Positions 1-10,703 are shown, counted from the first letter of the stretch. The stretch is DNA of 64,000 nucleotides from Nitrobacteraceae bacterium AZCC 2146 (GCA_036924855.1 JBAGRP010000001.1:3286001-3350000), one strand, 5' to 3'. A program made the numbers and translations. The notes: generated by a model from the sequence alone, not told the origin.

Positions 1-139
1 AGCCCAGCACGAAAACAGGCCGGACAAGTCCGCCTAGCGCGGGACCTATCACGGCGGTTCCGACGAGCAGCAGCACGGTGGGCCACCACCCGGCGGCAAT
101 AACGTCTGCAGCCCAGGATCTGAGTCGACCTTGATTCAT
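1..139 (-). CDS. Partial membrane protein, N-terminus only
   Basis: An open frame reads leftward out of the window from an ATG at 137-139. The visible 46 residues begin MNQGRLRSWAADVIAAGWWP and continue into a hydrophobic stretch that looks like the first membrane helix. The family cannot be named from this much. The next gene encodes a secreted carbohydrate-type esterase on the opposite strand, so a surface polysaccharide role is possible but is only a guess. Confidence 0.4.
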   Translation of the reverse strand, partial: MNQGRLRSWAADVIAAGWWPTVLLLVGTAVIGPALGGLVRPVFVLG

Positions 140-285
140 AAAGGCAGACTATATCGTTCTGCAGATGCAAAGAAGCCCGCCCCGGTCGGCTGCGACCTAT
201 GTCCACCAACCTGTCGTCGATCAATATTGCGATGGCACCGGTTTGCACGCTAGATGCGCCGATAAACCGCTGAGAGACCAAGAAT

Positions 286-1485
286 ATGACGCCACTCTCT
301 TGTTTCACTGCCACGGCCGTCACGTTCCTGGTTGCGTGTTTTATCCTGTCCGACACCTCGGCCCAGGTGCTGCCCGAACGCGACGCTTGCCTGCCGACAA
401 CGTCCGCGAAGTCGCGAGATGGCAATTGCGTTCGATGCAACGCAGGACCGATTTCGACTGGAGCGAGTTTCATCAAGCTTGTCGAGAAAGTCCGCTCCCG
501 GAACGAAGCTTACGATGACGTCGATCGCCGCATCGACGCGGCGAGCAACAACCCGGAGGTCGTCGATCTTCTCAAGGGACGGAATCTTGCCCGCGCGCTG
601 TATGGCTCGGACGCAGATTTCATCGCAGGCGGAAACGCCTCCCGGTGCCTGCAGCCGGACAATCAAGCTGCGCTCGGCCGAGCGGTGGCGTTCCCGTGCG
701 ACAAGATCCCCCGGGAAGGTCTGGCTGTTCTGCTCACCGCCGGACAATCCAACATTTCCAACACCGGGACCCCGGATCAAAACACCAGGCAGCTCTACCA
801 GCCGCATAACGTCTTTTACAATTTCAATCGCTTCGACGGAAAATGCTACATCGCCCGCAATCCGGCGCTGGGAACGCCGGGAGATGGAGAGAACGTCGCG
901 GTGCGCCTCGGCGACGATCTGATCGATCGCAAGATCTACAAGAACGTCCTGATCGCCCCCATCGCGATCGGCGGGACCTACCTCGAAGAATGGCGCCCGC
1001 GCGGCGGCAAGTACTTCGAAATCGTGCTCGCCGCGATCGCCGGCTTGCGCGACTACAATCTCGAGCCGACCGCCGTTCTCTGGCACCAGGGCGAATTTAA
1101 CGCATTAGCCTTTGCGACCAACGGCGCCGAGGACGGAACCAAACTGAACGTCACCACGCCCATGAGGGAGGCCGGGCGGCTTTCCTATATCCGGAATTAT
1201 CTGGAAATCATTGCCGGTATCCGCGCGGCTGACGTCGAGGCTCCCATTTTCATCGCTACGGCCACACGATGCGGAGCAGGACAGGACGAGATCATTCGAT
1301 CGGCGCAAGCGAGTATCCCGAACCCGTCGCTCGGCGTCTATGCCGGTCCCGACACGGATACGATCGGCGTATCCATGAGACCCGACCGCTGTCACATGAC
1401 GCATGCCGGCACCGATCAACACGCCAGGATGTGGGCAGATCGTCTTACAGACTATTCGGCGTCTCATTCTGGAAAGCGGCCCTAG
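286..1485 (+). CDS. Secreted SGNH/sialate O-acetylesterase-like hydrolase
   Basis: This 399-residue protein starts with a hydrophobic segment ending near SAQ (residues 24-27), a probable signal peptide, so it should act outside the cytoplasm. It has the blocks of the carbohydrate-esterase (SASA/DUF303) type of SGNH hydrolase: AGQSN with the nucleophile Ser155, a glycine pair at 229-230, LWHQGE with His267 and Glu270, and a C-terminal Asp367/His370-His373 block. Such enzymes remove acetyl groups from sugars. The N-terminal 140 residues are cysteine-rich and have no obvious match to the core. A divergent partial membrane protein lies upstream, so both may belong to an exopolysaccharide locus cut by the window edge. 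The exact substrate is not inferable. Confidence 0.7.
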   Translation: MTPLSCFTATAVTFLVACFILSDTSAQVLPERDACLPTTSAKSRDGNCVRCNAGPISTGASFIKLVEKVRSRNEAYDDVDRRIDAASNNPEVVDLLKGRNLARALYGSDADFIAGGNASRCLQPDNQAALGRAVAFPCDKIPREGLAVLLTAGQSNISNTGTPDQNTRQLYQPHNVFYNFNRFDGKCYIARNPALGTPGDGENVAVRLGDDLIDRKIYKNVLIAPIAIGGTYLEEWRPRGGKYFEIVLAAIAGLRDYNLEPTAVLWHQGEFNALAFATNGAEDGTKLNVTTPMREAGRLSYIRNYLEIIAGIRAADVEAPIFIATATRCGAGQDEIIRSAQASIPNPSLGVYAGPDTDTIGVSMRPDRCHMTHAGTDQHARMWADRLTDYSASHSGKRP

Positions 1486-1843
1486 ATGGGGTGCGCCACG
1501 AACGGATAACCGAGTTGCATGACATCACGGGCGCAGGGAATGGCGCGCCGTTCAGAATCGGACAAATTTCCAACGGATAAGATTTTTGCATGCGGATGAA
1601 GCAGAAAAATCTGAAACCGCCTATTCGCGCAACTCAACCGAAGAAGAGAGCCTCTTCGAACCCGCGACGAAGGCATTCCAGATGATTGCGTCAGCCGCAT
1701 GCGCCGATCAGGCGCGCCCGGCAGGAAGAAACCGCTAACTCTTATGTAGGCGCGCGATGGCTCCCGGCATCGACCGCACTCGGGCAATCGACGCCTTCCG
1801 GGCTCCCTTGTCGGTCTCAGTTTGGCCGGATCGAGCGTACCGA
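1486..1843. other. Intergenic gap between convergent genes
   Basis: This 358-bp stretch separates the esterase from gfa, whose 3' ends face each other. Open frames here lack start signals and coding character, and no terminator hairpin with a T run was seen. Confidence 0.5.
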
Positions 1844-2407
1844 TCAGGCGGCGCGAGACTTCGCCATATGCGCGGCGATGGCGTCCATCAATCCCGGCGA
1901 CAGGCAATCATAGGGTTCGAGCCCGAGTTCCCTGAGCCGCGCGCGGATGCCGTCCATCTCCGCCGGATCGACGCCGGCCTCGATCACCGACGACACGAAC
2001 GCCGCAAAGCCCGGCGCCGCCGAGCCGCCTTCCTCGAACAGTTCGGGATGGATGAAGTCGAGGCCGTAGAACGGATGTGCCGTGTTCTCGATGCGACCGT
2101 ACATGTGCGTGCCACAGACCTTGCAGGCATGGCGCTGGATCGTCGCGGACGCGTTGACGATCTGCAGCTTGTCGCCGTTCTCCAGCACCGCGACATTGTC
2201 GCGCGGCACCACGGCAATCACCGCAAAGGTCGCGCCGTCGGGCTTCCAGCACTGCGTGCAGCCGCAGACGTGGTTGTGGGCGACGTCGCCGCGAACGCTG
2301 ACCTTCACCGGCCTGTCCTTGCATTTGCAGACCAGCGTGCCGCCGGCAAAGGCGCCGGAACCCTTCTTCACGCCATTATCAACCGCGGGGTGGATATGGA
2401 CTGTCAT
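1844..2407 (-). CDS. gfa: S-(hydroxymethyl)glutathione synthase (Gfa)
   Basis: This 187-residue protein matches glutathione-dependent formaldehyde-activating enzyme. It is proposed to speed formation of S-(hydroxymethyl)glutathione from formaldehyde and glutathione in the cytoplasm. The GFA fold zinc-binding cysteines are visible as VCKCK (residues 26-30), VCGCTQC (about 47-53) and a CKVCGTH block near residue 95. A strong Shine-Dalgarno GGAGGATT lies just before the ATG at 2407. It is the last gene of the minus-strand C1 cluster, 33 bp behind the formaldehyde dehydrogenase that uses its product, so methanol is oxidised, trapped and oxidised again by one gene set. Confidence 0.93.
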   Translation of the reverse strand: MTVHIHPAVDNGVKKGSGAFAGGTLVCKCKDRPVKVSVRGDVAHNHVCGCTQCWKPDGATFAVIAVVPRDNVAVLENGDKLQIVNASATIQRHACKVCGTHMYGRIENTAHPFYGLDFIHPELFEEGGSAAPGFAAFVSSVIEAGVDPAEMDGIRARLRELGLEPYDCLSPGLMDAIAAHMAKSRAA

Positions 2408-2440
2408 GGCTCAATCCTCCTGTTTGATTTTCTGGTTGGT

Positions 2441-3550
2441 TCAGAACACGACGACCGAGCGGATCGACTTGCCCTCGTGCATCAGATCGAAGCCCTTGTT
2501 GATCTCCTCGAGCTTGAGGACATGGGTAATCATCGGGTCGATCTCGATCTTGCCGTTCATGTACCAGTCGACGATCTTCGGCACGTCGGTGCGGCCGCGG
2601 GCGCCGCCGAACGCGGTGCCCTTCCAGACCCGGCCGGTGACCAGTTGGAACGGCCGGGTGGAAATCTCCTTGCCGGATTCCGCGACCCCGATCACCACCG
2701 AGACGCCCCAGCCGCGATGACAGGCCTCCAGCGCCTGCCGCATCACGTGGGTGTTGCCGGTGCAATCGAAGGTGTAGTCGGCGCCGCCGTCGGTCAGCGC
2801 CACCAGGTGCTGCACGATGTCGCCGTCGACCTTGGACGGGTTGACGAAATGGGTCATGCCGAAGCGGCGGCCCCATTCCTCCTTGGCGTCGTTGAGATCG
2901 ACGCCGATGATCTTGTCGGCGCCAACCATGCGGGCGCCCTGGATCACGTTGAGGCCGATGCCGCCGAGCCCGAACACCACGACATTGGCGCCCGGCGTCA
3001 CCTTGGCGGTGTTGACCACCGCGCCGACCCCGGTGGTGACGCCGCAGCCGATGTAGCAGCTGGTGTTGAACGGCGCGTCGTCGCGGATCCTGGCGACGGC
3101 GATCTCGGGCAGCACCGTGAAATTCGAGAAGGTCGAGCAGCCCATGTAGTGATAGATCGGCTGGCCCTTGTGGCTGAAGCGCGAGGTGCCGTCGGGCATC
3201 ACGCCCTTGCCCTGGGTGGCGCGGATCGCGGTGCAGAGATTGGTCTTCTGGCTCAGGCAGCTTTTGCACTGCCGGCATTCCGGCGTGTAGAGCGGGATGA
3301 CGTGATCACCGGGTTTCACCGAACTGACGCTGGGCCCGACCTCGCGAACGATGCCGGCGCCTTCATGGCCGAGGATCGAGGGAAAAATGCCCTCGCTGTC
3401 AAACCCGTCGAGCGTATAGGCATCGGTGTGGCAGATGCCGGTGGCCTTGATCTCGACCAGCACCTCGCCATGCTTCGGACCCTCGAGATCGACCTCGACG
3501 ATCTCGAGCGGCTGCTTGGCTTGAAAGGCGACGGCGGCGCTCGTTTTCAT
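2441..3550 (-). CDS. frmA: S-(hydroxymethyl)glutathione dehydrogenase / class III alcohol dehydrogenase
   Basis: This 369-residue zinc alcohol dehydrogenase has class III hallmarks. The catalytic zinc site has GICHTDAY near residue 38 and GHEGAGIV near residue 62. The structural zinc loop has four cysteines ([15 protein letters not shown]). The NAD-binding GLGGIGL lies near residue 195. It oxidises S-(hydroxymethyl)glutathione to S-formylglutathione with NAD+. The start at 3550 has AAGGGGAG upstream. It sits between the cytochrome gene and gfa on the same strand, which fits formaldehyde disposal downstream of the periplasmic methanol dehydrogenase. The gene is called flhA in older rhizobial literature; frmA or adhC are equivalent names. 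Confidence 0.95.
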   Translation of the reverse strand: MKTSAAVAFQAKQPLEIVEVDLEGPKHGEVLVEIKATGICHTDAYTLDGFDSEGIFPSILGHEGAGIVREVGPSVSSVKPGDHVIPLYTPECRQCKSCLSQKTNLCTAIRATQGKGVMPDGTSRFSHKGQPIYHYMGCSTFSNFTVLPEIAVARIRDDAPFNTSCYIGCGVTTGVGAVVNTAKVTPGANVVVFGLGGIGLNVIQGARMVGADKIIGVDLNDAKEEWGRRFGMTHFVNPSKVDGDIVQHLVALTDGGADYTFDCTGNTHVMRQALEACHRGWGVSVVIGVAESGKEISTRPFQLVTGRVWKGTAFGGARGRTDVPKIVDWYMNGKIEIDPMITHVLKLEEINKGFDLMHEGKSIRSVVVF

Positions 3551-3636
3551 TCTAAACTCCCCTTCTCATTTCAAGCTGCCGTCCAACGGGGCGGCGAGAG
3601 CATATTGTCACCAGTACACCGGCACATTCCGGACGA

Positions 3637-4155
3637 TCACTTCTTGCCCATGCAGGAATCCTCGGCCTGCTGGGCGGCGGGGGGCTTGTCTTCGTGCTTG
3701 CCCGGGCGTACCCGGCCGATGGCGCCCACGGAACGGGCGCGCAGATAGACATAGAGGTCGTCGATGTAGCAGGCGACGTTCGGATTATCGCCGAACGCCG
3801 GCATCACGTTGCTATGCGACGCATTGACGTTCTTGCGGCCGCTGGCGACGACTTCGATGAACTCGCCATAGCTCATCGTCTTCGCGGACTCTTTCAGCGC
3901 CGGCGCGTAGCTCGAGCCCTCGCCGTCGGGGCCATGACAGACGTGGCACTCCGAATGATAGCGGCGATAGCCGGAATAGGCGTACCAGTCGACGGTGCCG
4001 TCAGCCGCCACCTTGAAGGTCGGATTGCCCTCCTTGTCGAGATATTTTCCGTCCTCGTTCTTCACCGCGGCGGGATCTGCAGGTCCATCAGCGAAAGCCA
4101 GTCCTCCGAACGCCACCACGGCGATCGCAGCCACCACACACCAAATGCTACGCAC
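3637..4155 (-). CDS. xoxG: Methanol-metabolism c-type cytochrome (XoxG-like)
   Basis: This is a periplasmic c-type cytochrome of 172 residues from a GTG at 4155, which is preceded by AAGGACA. An upstream ATG at 4227 gives 24 extra residues before the signal peptide and no good ribosome site, so the GTG start is preferred. The signal peptide is about residues 1-22, and the haem motif CHVCH is at 70-74 with probable axial Met118. Extra cysteines at 129 and near the C-terminus match the four-cysteine cytochrome family linked to methanol metabolism. It is the likely electron acceptor of the methanol dehydrogenase encoded 96 bp upstream. No xoxJ-type binding protein is visible beside it. Confidence 0.88.
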   Translation of the reverse strand: MRSIWCVVAAIAVVAFGGLAFADGPADPAAVKNEDGKYLDKEGNPTFKVAADGTVDWYAYSGYRRYHSECHVCHGPDGEGSSYAPALKESAKTMSYGEFIEVVASGRKNVNASHSNVMPAFGDNPNVACYIDDLYVYLRARSVGAIGRVRPGKHEDKPPAAQQAEDSCMGKK

Positions 4156-4251
4156 GAGATTGTCCTTGAGATGTTTCAGGTCGGGGCGGAGACGCGGCAC
4201 GAAAGTCCGGCACGTGGATGTCTCCACGCGCCGGAACGATCGCCGTTCGCG

Positions 4252-6057
4252 TCATTGCGGCAGCGCAAACACCGTCAGCGCTCCGCCGAGCGCGGTGTAG
4301 TTGGTCAGCGCCGCATAGCCGCCCACCGCCCCGAGGCCCGCGGTCGGATCGGTCAGGCCGGCCGCGAGGCCGATTCCTGCCCAGCCGCCGACACCGGACA
4401 GCACGGCGACATACTGCCTGCCGCCCTGCTCGTAGGTGGTGACGTTGCCGATGATGCCGGACGGGGTCTTGAACTTGTAGAGTTCCTTGCCCGTCTTGGC
4501 ATCGACCGCCTTGAGGTAGCCTTCCAGCGTCCCGTAGAACACGACGCCGCCGGCCGTCGCGAGGGCGCCGGACCACACCGAGAACTGCTCCTTGTTCGAC
4601 CAGACGATCTTGCCGGTCTTGTTATCCCAGGCAATGAAATTGCCCATGTGGGATTCGCCGGGAGGCGGATACATCGACAGCGTGGCCCCGACATAGGGCT
4701 GGCCCGCGGTGTAGCTCACCTTGAACGGCTCGTAGTCCATGCAGACGTGGTTGGTCGGGACGTAGAACAGCTGGGTCTCCGGCGAATACGCCGCCGGCTG
4801 CTCGTCCTTGGTGCCGAGCGCGGCCGGGCAGATGCCCTTGCTGTTGTGGTCCTCGCCGCCGCTTTCGGTGGAGTATTGCGAAACCACCTTGGGGCGGCCG
4901 TACGTCGGCGAGCTCTTGTTCATGTCGACGCCGGAGGTCCAGTTGACCTTCGGATCGTACTTGTCGGCCACCAGCAGTTCGCCGGTGACGCGGTCCAGCG
5001 TGTAGCCGAGCCCGTTACGATCGAAGTGCGTCAGCAGCTTGCGGGCCTGACCGCCCATCTCCTGATCGCTGAGGATCATCTCGTTGACGCCGTCATAGTC
5101 CCATTCGTCATGCGGCGTCATCTGGTAGACCCAGCTGGCCATGCCGGTGTCCGGGTTGCGCGCGAAGATGGTCATCGACCACTTGTTGTCGCCCGGCCGC
5201 TGCTTCGGATTCCAGGTCGAGGGATTGCCCGATCCGTAATACACCATGTTCAGAGCGGGATCGTAGGACAGCCAGCCCCATGTGCAGCCGCCGCCGATCT
5301 TCCATTGATCGCCCTGCCAGGTCTTGATGCTGGAATCCTTGCCGACCGGCTTGCCCAGTTCCGTCGTCTTGACGGGATCGACCATGATCTGATCGTCCGG
5401 ACCTTCCGAGAACGCCCGCCACACCTGCTTGCCGGTCTTGAGATCATAGGCCGTGACGTGGCACTGCACGCCGAATTCGCCGCCGGAGATTCCGACCAGC
5501 ACCTTGTCCTTCACCACCAGCGGCGCCGAGGTGCCGGTGGCGCCCTTGCCGGGATCGCCGTTCTTCACCGACCATTCCACCTTGCCGGTCTTCGCATCGA
5601 GCGCAACCAGCGTGGTGTCGGCCTGATGCAGGAAGATCTTGCCATCCGCATAGGACACGCCGCGATTCACCGTGTCGCAGCACATCACCGGAATGACGTT
5701 CGGATCCTGCTTCGGCTCGTACTTCCAGACGATCTTGTTCTCGTTCGCCAGATCGAGGGCATAGACGATGTTGGGGAACGGGGTGTGGACATACATCGTG
5801 TTGCCGATCACCAGCGGCCCGCCTTCATGGCCACGCAGCACGCCGGTGGAGAAGGTCCAGGCCACCTGCAGCTTGCCGGCATTGGCCGCGGTGATCTGCT
5901 TGAGCTCGGAATAGCGCTGGTTGGCGTAGTTGCCGGCCGGCATCACCCAATCCTTCGGGTTCTGCTGCATCTTGATCAGTTCGTCATTGGCATTAGCCGC
6001 GCCTGCGGCGAAGGCCGCTATAGCGCCAAGACCGGTCGCGAATAGCACCTTGTGCAT
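4252..6057 (-). CDS. xoxF: Lanthanide-dependent methanol dehydrogenase XoxF
   Basis: This 601-residue PQQ-dependent alcohol dehydrogenase has a signal peptide (residues 1-23) and acts in the periplasm. PQQ-site features are visible: the vicinal cysteine pair 126-127, Glu194, Asn278, and the catalytic Asp320 in HDEWDYDG. Asp322, two residues after the catalytic Asp, is the extra ligand that marks lanthanide-using XoxF; calcium-type MxaF has alanine there. A longer frame begins at 6072, but its first codons are the Shine-Dalgarno GGAGGATTCGAC itself, so the ATG at 6057 is the real start. Cytochrome, formaldehyde dehydrogenase and gfa follow on the same strand, and an AraC regulator diverges upstream. 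Expression is probably methanol- and lanthanide-responsive, but no known site was recognised. Confidence 0.95.
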   Translation of the reverse strand: MHKVLFATGLGAIAAFAAGAANANDELIKMQQNPKDWVMPAGNYANQRYSELKQITAANAGKLQVAWTFSTGVLRGHEGGPLVIGNTMYVHTPFPNIVYALDLANENKIVWKYEPKQDPNVIPVMCCDTVNRGVSYADGKIFLHQADTTLVALDAKTGKVEWSVKNGDPGKGATGTSAPLVVKDKVLVGISGGEFGVQCHVTAYDLKTGKQVWRAFSEGPDDQIMVDPVKTTELGKPVGKDSSIKTWQGDQWKIGGGCTWGWLSYDPALNMVYYGSGNPSTWNPKQRPGDNKWSMTIFARNPDTGMASWVYQMTPHDEWDYDGVNEMILSDQEMGGQARKLLTHFDRNGLGYTLDRVTGELLVADKYDPKVNWTSGVDMNKSSPTYGRPKVVSQYSTESGGEDHNSKGICPAALGTKDEQPAAYSPETQLFYVPTNHVCMDYEPFKVSYTAGQPYVGATLSMYPPPGESHMGNFIAWDNKTGKIVWSNKEQFSVWSGALATAGGVVFYGTLEGYLKAVDAKTGKELYKFKTPSGIIGNVTTYEQGGRQYVAVLSGVGGWAGIGLAAGLTDPTAGLGAVGGYAALTNYTALGGALTVFALPQ

Positions 6058-6523
6058 GTCGAATCCTCCCACGGTTTTATATTTTGTTAGTTTTCAAGCA
6101 CGGCCTATCGCTGGGGCAGCCACGACAGCTTCTTCCTCCGGATAAGAGTTCTGGGTCACCGCCTGAGGGAGATCCACTGCTCCATTTTCTTATGCATCCC
6201 TATCTCGTTCGGTGACAGGAAACTTGCCCAAGAGAGAAGCATGCTTGTTCGAAAGCGAAGCTCAACGAACTTTTTAGCCTCCTGCGAGCGATTTTCGCGG
6301 CGCCCCGCGCGGGTTCTGAACAATACCTGCGCCGCACCATTTGCAGGTTCCCCTTGACGATGCCCAAACTAAATCGGAGGATCGCCAAAAATGAACATTT
6401 GGAGGAATGCTGATTCAGCCCAACGGCCGCTTCAAATTGAAGTAAACGATGCTTCATCGTGACCCGCCGCCTCTCGCGGCGCGCAGTCACATTTTGATCT
6501 CGAATCATTCGTGTGGTTGGATA
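6058..6523. promoter_or_regulatory. Divergent control region between xoxF and the AraC-type gene
   Basis: This 466-bp region separates the two divergent starts and must hold both promoters. The xoxF ribosome site (GGAGG) lies at about 6062-6072. No operator or sigma-70 boxes convincing enough to place were seen. Open frames here look like chance. Confidence 0.45.
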
Positions 6524-7492
6524 ATGTCCAATACCGTCCGTTCACTCAGCACCTCCGGACTGGAGCCGAAGAAGCAGATCCAGTATTGGACCGATGCGCT
6601 GACGCAGCTTTGCGGCCAATTTGATGTTGATCCTCTGGAAGCCTCGTCGTTAGAAGCAAAGATAAACTATACTACTGTTTCGCGACTAAAACTGTGTCAG
6701 ATCGAGGTGAGCCAACATCGGCTTGCACATCCCGTTTCACGGGCGAAGACAGGCGAGCATCCCTTCGTCAAAATACTGTTTCAGACATACGGCATTTCTC
6801 ATTTCGAGCAAAATGGCCGCCGCATCGAGCTCATGCCCGGCGATTGTCTCGCCTATGATGTCTCCTGTCCACATACTATCGTCAGTCCCTCGCTGACGCG
6901 GCACGATGTCGTCATCGTACCAACGGAACTGTTGCAGGAGCGCGGGTTCCATTCGGCGAAGATGTCACCATGTAAACTTTCGGCGCGCACCGGTACCGGA
7001 CGGATCGCATATGACTTTGTACATGCCGCGTTCGGCGAGGCTCCGAAACTTTCACCGCACAACGCGATCGGTGTCGCCGATACGTTGATCGATCTCCTGC
7101 TATTGCCTCTTCGCGAAGCTGGCACGGCATCCGATCGCAGCGGTCCGATGGCACTGTATGTACGGGCTCAAGCTTTCATTCGCGAACATTTACGCGACCC
7201 AGATCTCAGCATCGACCAGATTTCCGCGGCGTTAGGCTGCACCAAACGCTATCTACACATGCTGTTCAGCGAGAGAGGCATGACCGTTAGCGACTATATC
7301 TGGCGGGAAAGGTTGCAGAACTGCCGTCAGGAGCTTGAGGCTCAGGGAGGAAAGACAATCACGGATGTCGCATTTTCGTGGGGTTTTTCAAGCTCGTCGC
7401 ATTTCAGCCGTGTCTTCCGGAAAAGTTTTGGAATTGTTCCGTCTGCTGTTCACAAAGCCCAGCACGACAGCCTGACACCGGATGTTCCGTGA
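6524..7492 (+). CDS. AraC-family transcriptional regulator (FeaR-like layout)
   Basis: This is a 322-residue regulator from the ATG at 6524; a frame extending to 6449 adds 25 residues of poor character. The N-terminal half resembles the AraC-binding-like sensor domain, with a cupin-like block around FVKILFQTYGISHFEQNGRR. The C-terminal 100 residues carry both AraC helix-turn-helix units, DLSIDQISAALGCTKRYLH and the second ending in FSWGFSSSSHFSRVFRKSFG. It is divergent from xoxF, so control of the methanol cluster is plausible. However, known xoxF regulators are mostly two-component systems, so the link is only positional. Confidence 0.85.
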   Translation: MSNTVRSLSTSGLEPKKQIQYWTDALTQLCGQFDVDPLEASSLEAKINYTTVSRLKLCQIEVSQHRLAHPVSRAKTGEHPFVKILFQTYGISHFEQNGRRIELMPGDCLAYDVSCPHTIVSPSLTRHDVVIVPTELLQERGFHSAKMSPCKLSARTGTGRIAYDFVHAAFGEAPKLSPHNAIGVADTLIDLLLLPLREAGTASDRSGPMALYVRAQAFIREHLRDPDLSIDQISAALGCTKRYLHMLFSERGMTVSDYIWRERLQNCRQELEAQGGKTITDVAFSWGFSSSSHFSRVFRKSFGIVPSAVHKAQHDSLTPDVP

Positions 7493-7546
7493 GAACAAGA
7501 GGTTCTTTCGCGCCGATCGCAAGCTGCTCAGTCCGCTCGATCGAAG

Positions 7547-8070
<524 letters not shown>

Positions 8071-8075
8071 GCTAC

Positions 8076-8633
8076 GATCGCATTCTTCGCCAAAACGACC
8101 AGTTGATCCGGCTTGCCAAGCCAGTGATGAAAACACTGCTGACCCGTACCAACCGCCACGCCACCGTGATCCTGTGCCGCCGCTTCAAGGATTGCGTGCA
8201 CGAGATCCAGGATGACAAGTCGAAGCAGACGACAAGCTATGAGCGCGGCGTCGCGATGCCTCTGTTTCTCGGTGCTACATCGAAGGTGATCCTCGCCAAC
8301 CTTCCGGATCGCACTTCAAAATCGGTATATCTTGCCAACGAGGAAACCATTCGCCGCGTGCTGTAAGCCCATGACTGGAAAGCCTTCAAGGAGCAGTTTC
8401 GCGACATTCGTCGCGAGGGTTACGCACTCACCGACTCCGAAGTTGCAGAAGGCCGCATCGGTCTGGCGGCGCCGATTTCCGGAGACGGACAGGTGATCGC
8501 CGGAATCAGTCTGGTTGCCATTCCCGGCAAGACCGATCGCAAGAAAATATCGAGCTATATTCCAAGCGTTGTGTCGGCCGCCGCGACAATCTCCGCGTCG
8601 TTGACGCACGAGATGCCCATCGTCCCACGGTAA
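8076..8633 (+). pseudogene. Broken IclR-family regulator, C-terminal effector domain
   Basis: From about 8076 the plus-strand frame matches the IclR effector domain: LIRLAKPVMKTLLTRTNRHA, then SYERGVAMPLFLGATSKVIL, and after an in-frame TAA at 8364-8366, FRDIRREGYALTDSEV and GRIGLAAPISGDGQVIAGIS, closing at a TAA at 8631-8633. The helix-turn-helix N-terminus is missing; the 5' end abuts the truncated ATPase on the other strand. Both the truncation and the internal stop say pseudogene. It may once have controlled the neighbouring import genes. Confidence 0.82.
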
Positions 8634-8715
8634 AACTTCTGTGGCTGTCCATAAGCCGGTCGCCGCCAATGTCCTCTTTGGGCTGCCTGCTCAACCGGTC
8701 GACACAACACAGGCG

Positions 8716-8827
8716 TTAAATCTCTGCTGGGGTTTCGAACTCCAAGGTCTTACGTGTCCGTTCGTTTAGCCGACGCGCCACTTTATTCAGATGATTTTGA
8801 GAATGCGCCGACAAGTCGGTCCCACTA
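8716..8827 (-). mobile_element. IS30-family transposase remnant, C-terminal end
   Basis: The minus strand reads TDLSAHSQNHLNKVARRLNE followed by RTRKTLEFETPAEI and a stop at 8716-8718. This is the characteristic C-terminus of IS30-type transposases, where the family has LN-VARRLNERPRKTL-FETPAE. Nothing before about 8827 matches, so only the last 35 or so codons survive. No terminal inverted repeat was identified. It marks past insertion-sequence activity in this scar. Confidence 0.75.
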
Positions 8828-9211
8828 CTTGATTGAAATCAAAAGATAATTCATCGCATCGACCAGCGGCGCGATGACATGCGCCGGAGATCCGTCAGAT
8901 ACGGTAGATCGAGCCTGCTTGATTGATCGCAATCCGCCGACGCAGCTCATGGCTCGCATCAACTTCGCACGAGTTCGTTCGATGCCGCATCGAACGTCCA
9001 CCACTGCCTGCTGCGAAACTATACCGGCTGCGCATAGAATCGAACCGACAATGCACTGGCCCCCCCGAGGCCGGGCTGCCTATTCTCAATCGGACCATCC
9101 ATCCACACCGGTCGTCAGGCAGACATCGAGCGGCCCGCTGCGCTTTCGTCTAATTGCGCGAGGCTTCCTGAGAGCCTCAACCGAATGACCCCATCGAAAG
9201 ACGAGAGCACA
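8828..9211. other. Upstream region of the M20 hydrolase operon
   Basis: About 380 bp with no supported gene. It should carry the promoter of the operon starting at 9212, but no clear boxes or operator could be picked out. Confidence 0.4.
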
Positions 9212-10639
9212 ATGCGGAATTCAGACCAGATCTGGCAGCTTGTCGACAATCACCGTCCGGAATTCGAGGCGCTCGCCGATCGGATCTGGGAGATGCCCGA
9301 GGTCGCCTATACTGAGTATCGGTCGGTGGCCGAACACACCCAGATGCTCAACGCGCTCGGGTTCCGGGTAAAGGAGAATCTCGCAGACATCCCGACCGCC
9401 GTCATGGGCGAGGCCGGCGATGGGGGGCCTATCATCGCCATCCTCGGCGAATACGACGCCCTGCCCGGCCTCAGCCAAGTCGCAGGCATTGCCGAACACA
9501 AGGAAGTGGTTCCTGGCGGTCACGGCCATGGCTGCGGTCACAATCTGCTCGGCTCGGCGGCGATGCTCGCCGCCACCGCGATCAAGGACTGGCTCGCCGC
9601 CACTGGCACCAAGGGCCGTGTTCGCTATTATGGCTGTCCGGCGGAGGAAGGCGGCGCAGCCAAGTCCTTCATGGTCCGGGCCGGCGAATTCGAGGGCGTC
9701 GATATCGCCATCACCTGGCACCCGGCCTCGATCACACGCGTCGATGAAGCCTCGTCGCTCGCCAACACCCGCATGGACTTCCAGTTCGCCGGCCGCGCCA
9801 GCCACGCCGCCGCCGCGCCGCATCTCGGCCGCTCGGCACTCGACGCGGTCGAACTGATGAATGTCGGCGTCAACTACATGCGCGAGCATATGCCCGCCGA
9901 CGCCCGCATTCATTACGCGATGCTCGATTCCGGCGGCATTGCACCCAACGTGGTGCAGGCCTCTGCCAAGGTTCGCTACGCCGTCCGCTCGCGCGATCTG
10001 CCCGGCATGTTCGCACTGAACGAACGCGTGAAGAAGGTCGCCGAAGGCGCGGCCCTGATGACCGAGACCACGGTGAAGATGACCGTCATCAGCGCGGTGT
10101 CCAACAAGCTCGGCAACACACCGCTCGAATTGGCCATGCATGACGCGATGCAGCGGCTTGGGCCGGTGCCGTTCAGCGACGCCGACAGGGCGTTCGCCGC
10201 CGAGATCCAGAAGACGCTGTCCGACGAGGACATCCAGAGCGACTACCTGCGCGTCGGCATACCGGTCCGCAAGGACACGCCGCTGTGCGATTTCGCCGTG
10301 CCCTTCGACGCCCGAGGCGAGTCGATGATTGGCTCGACCGACGTCGCCGATGTGAGCTGGGTCGTGCCTACCGTGGAAGGGCGTGTCGCCACCCACGCGA
10401 TCGGCACGCCCGGCCATTCCTGGCAGACCGTGGCCCAGGGCAAATCGCCGGCGGCGCACAAGGGCATGGTGCATGCCGCCAAGATCATGGCGGCGACGGC
10501 GATCGAAGCGCTGGTCGACCCGACACTGATCGGCCGGGCAAAGGCCGATCTCCGCGAGCGGACGTCGAAGATTCCTTACGTCTGCCCGATCCCGCCCGAC
10601 GTCAATCCACCGCTGCAGCCGCGGCCCGCCGACCTCTGA
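9212..10639 (+). CDS. M20 family amidohydrolase (AbgB-like)
   Basis: This 475-residue cytoplasmic metallo-amidohydrolase resembles p-aminobenzoyl-glutamate hydrolase subunit B and related aminoacylases. Metal-site blocks are clear: EYDALPGLS, GGHGHGCGHN and CPAEEGG. The dimerisation lid begins at GRASHAAAAPHLGRSALDAV. The ATG at 9212 has GACGAGAG upstream and is preferred to the ATG at 9185, which has none. It heads a plus-strand run of a dipeptide-type ABC importer, a serine hydrolase and MmgE/PrpD, so the imported compound probably has an amide bond cut here. The precise substrate is unknown. Confidence 0.9.
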   Translation: MRNSDQIWQLVDNHRPEFEALADRIWEMPEVAYTEYRSVAEHTQMLNALGFRVKENLADIPTAVMGEAGDGGPIIAILGEYDALPGLSQVAGIAEHKEVVPGGHGHGCGHNLLGSAAMLAATAIKDWLAATGTKGRVRYYGCPAEEGGAAKSFMVRAGEFEGVDIAITWHPASITRVDEASSLANTRMDFQFAGRASHAAAAPHLGRSALDAVELMNVGVNYMREHMPADARIHYAMLDSGGIAPNVVQASAKVRYAVRSRDLPGMFALNERVKKVAEGAALMTETTVKMTVISAVSNKLGNTPLELAMHDAMQRLGPVPFSDADRAFAAEIQKTLSDEDIQSDYLRVGIPVRKDTPLCDFAVPFDARGESMIGSTDVADVSWVVPTVEGRVATHAIGTPGHSWQTVAQGKSPAAHKGMVHAAKIMAATAIEALVDPTLIGRAKADLRERTSKIPYVCPIPPDVNPPLQPRPADL

Positions 10640-10703
10640 TTATCGCCTGTCAGGGCAGCGACACCCCGTTCGCTGCCCCACCCCCATCAAGAGGACCGCG
10701 ACC

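Noticed and set aside
1757..3748. A 663-codon plus-strand frame across gfa and the formaldehyde dehydrogenase gene
   Set aside because: It is the antisense shadow of two genes with clear families and ribosome sites; its composition (His, Asp, Arg, Ala rich) is typical of high-GC shadows.
3694..6045. A 783-codon plus-strand frame opposite xoxF and the cytochrome gene
   Set aside because: Antisense shadow of xoxF; no recognisable domain and no start signal.
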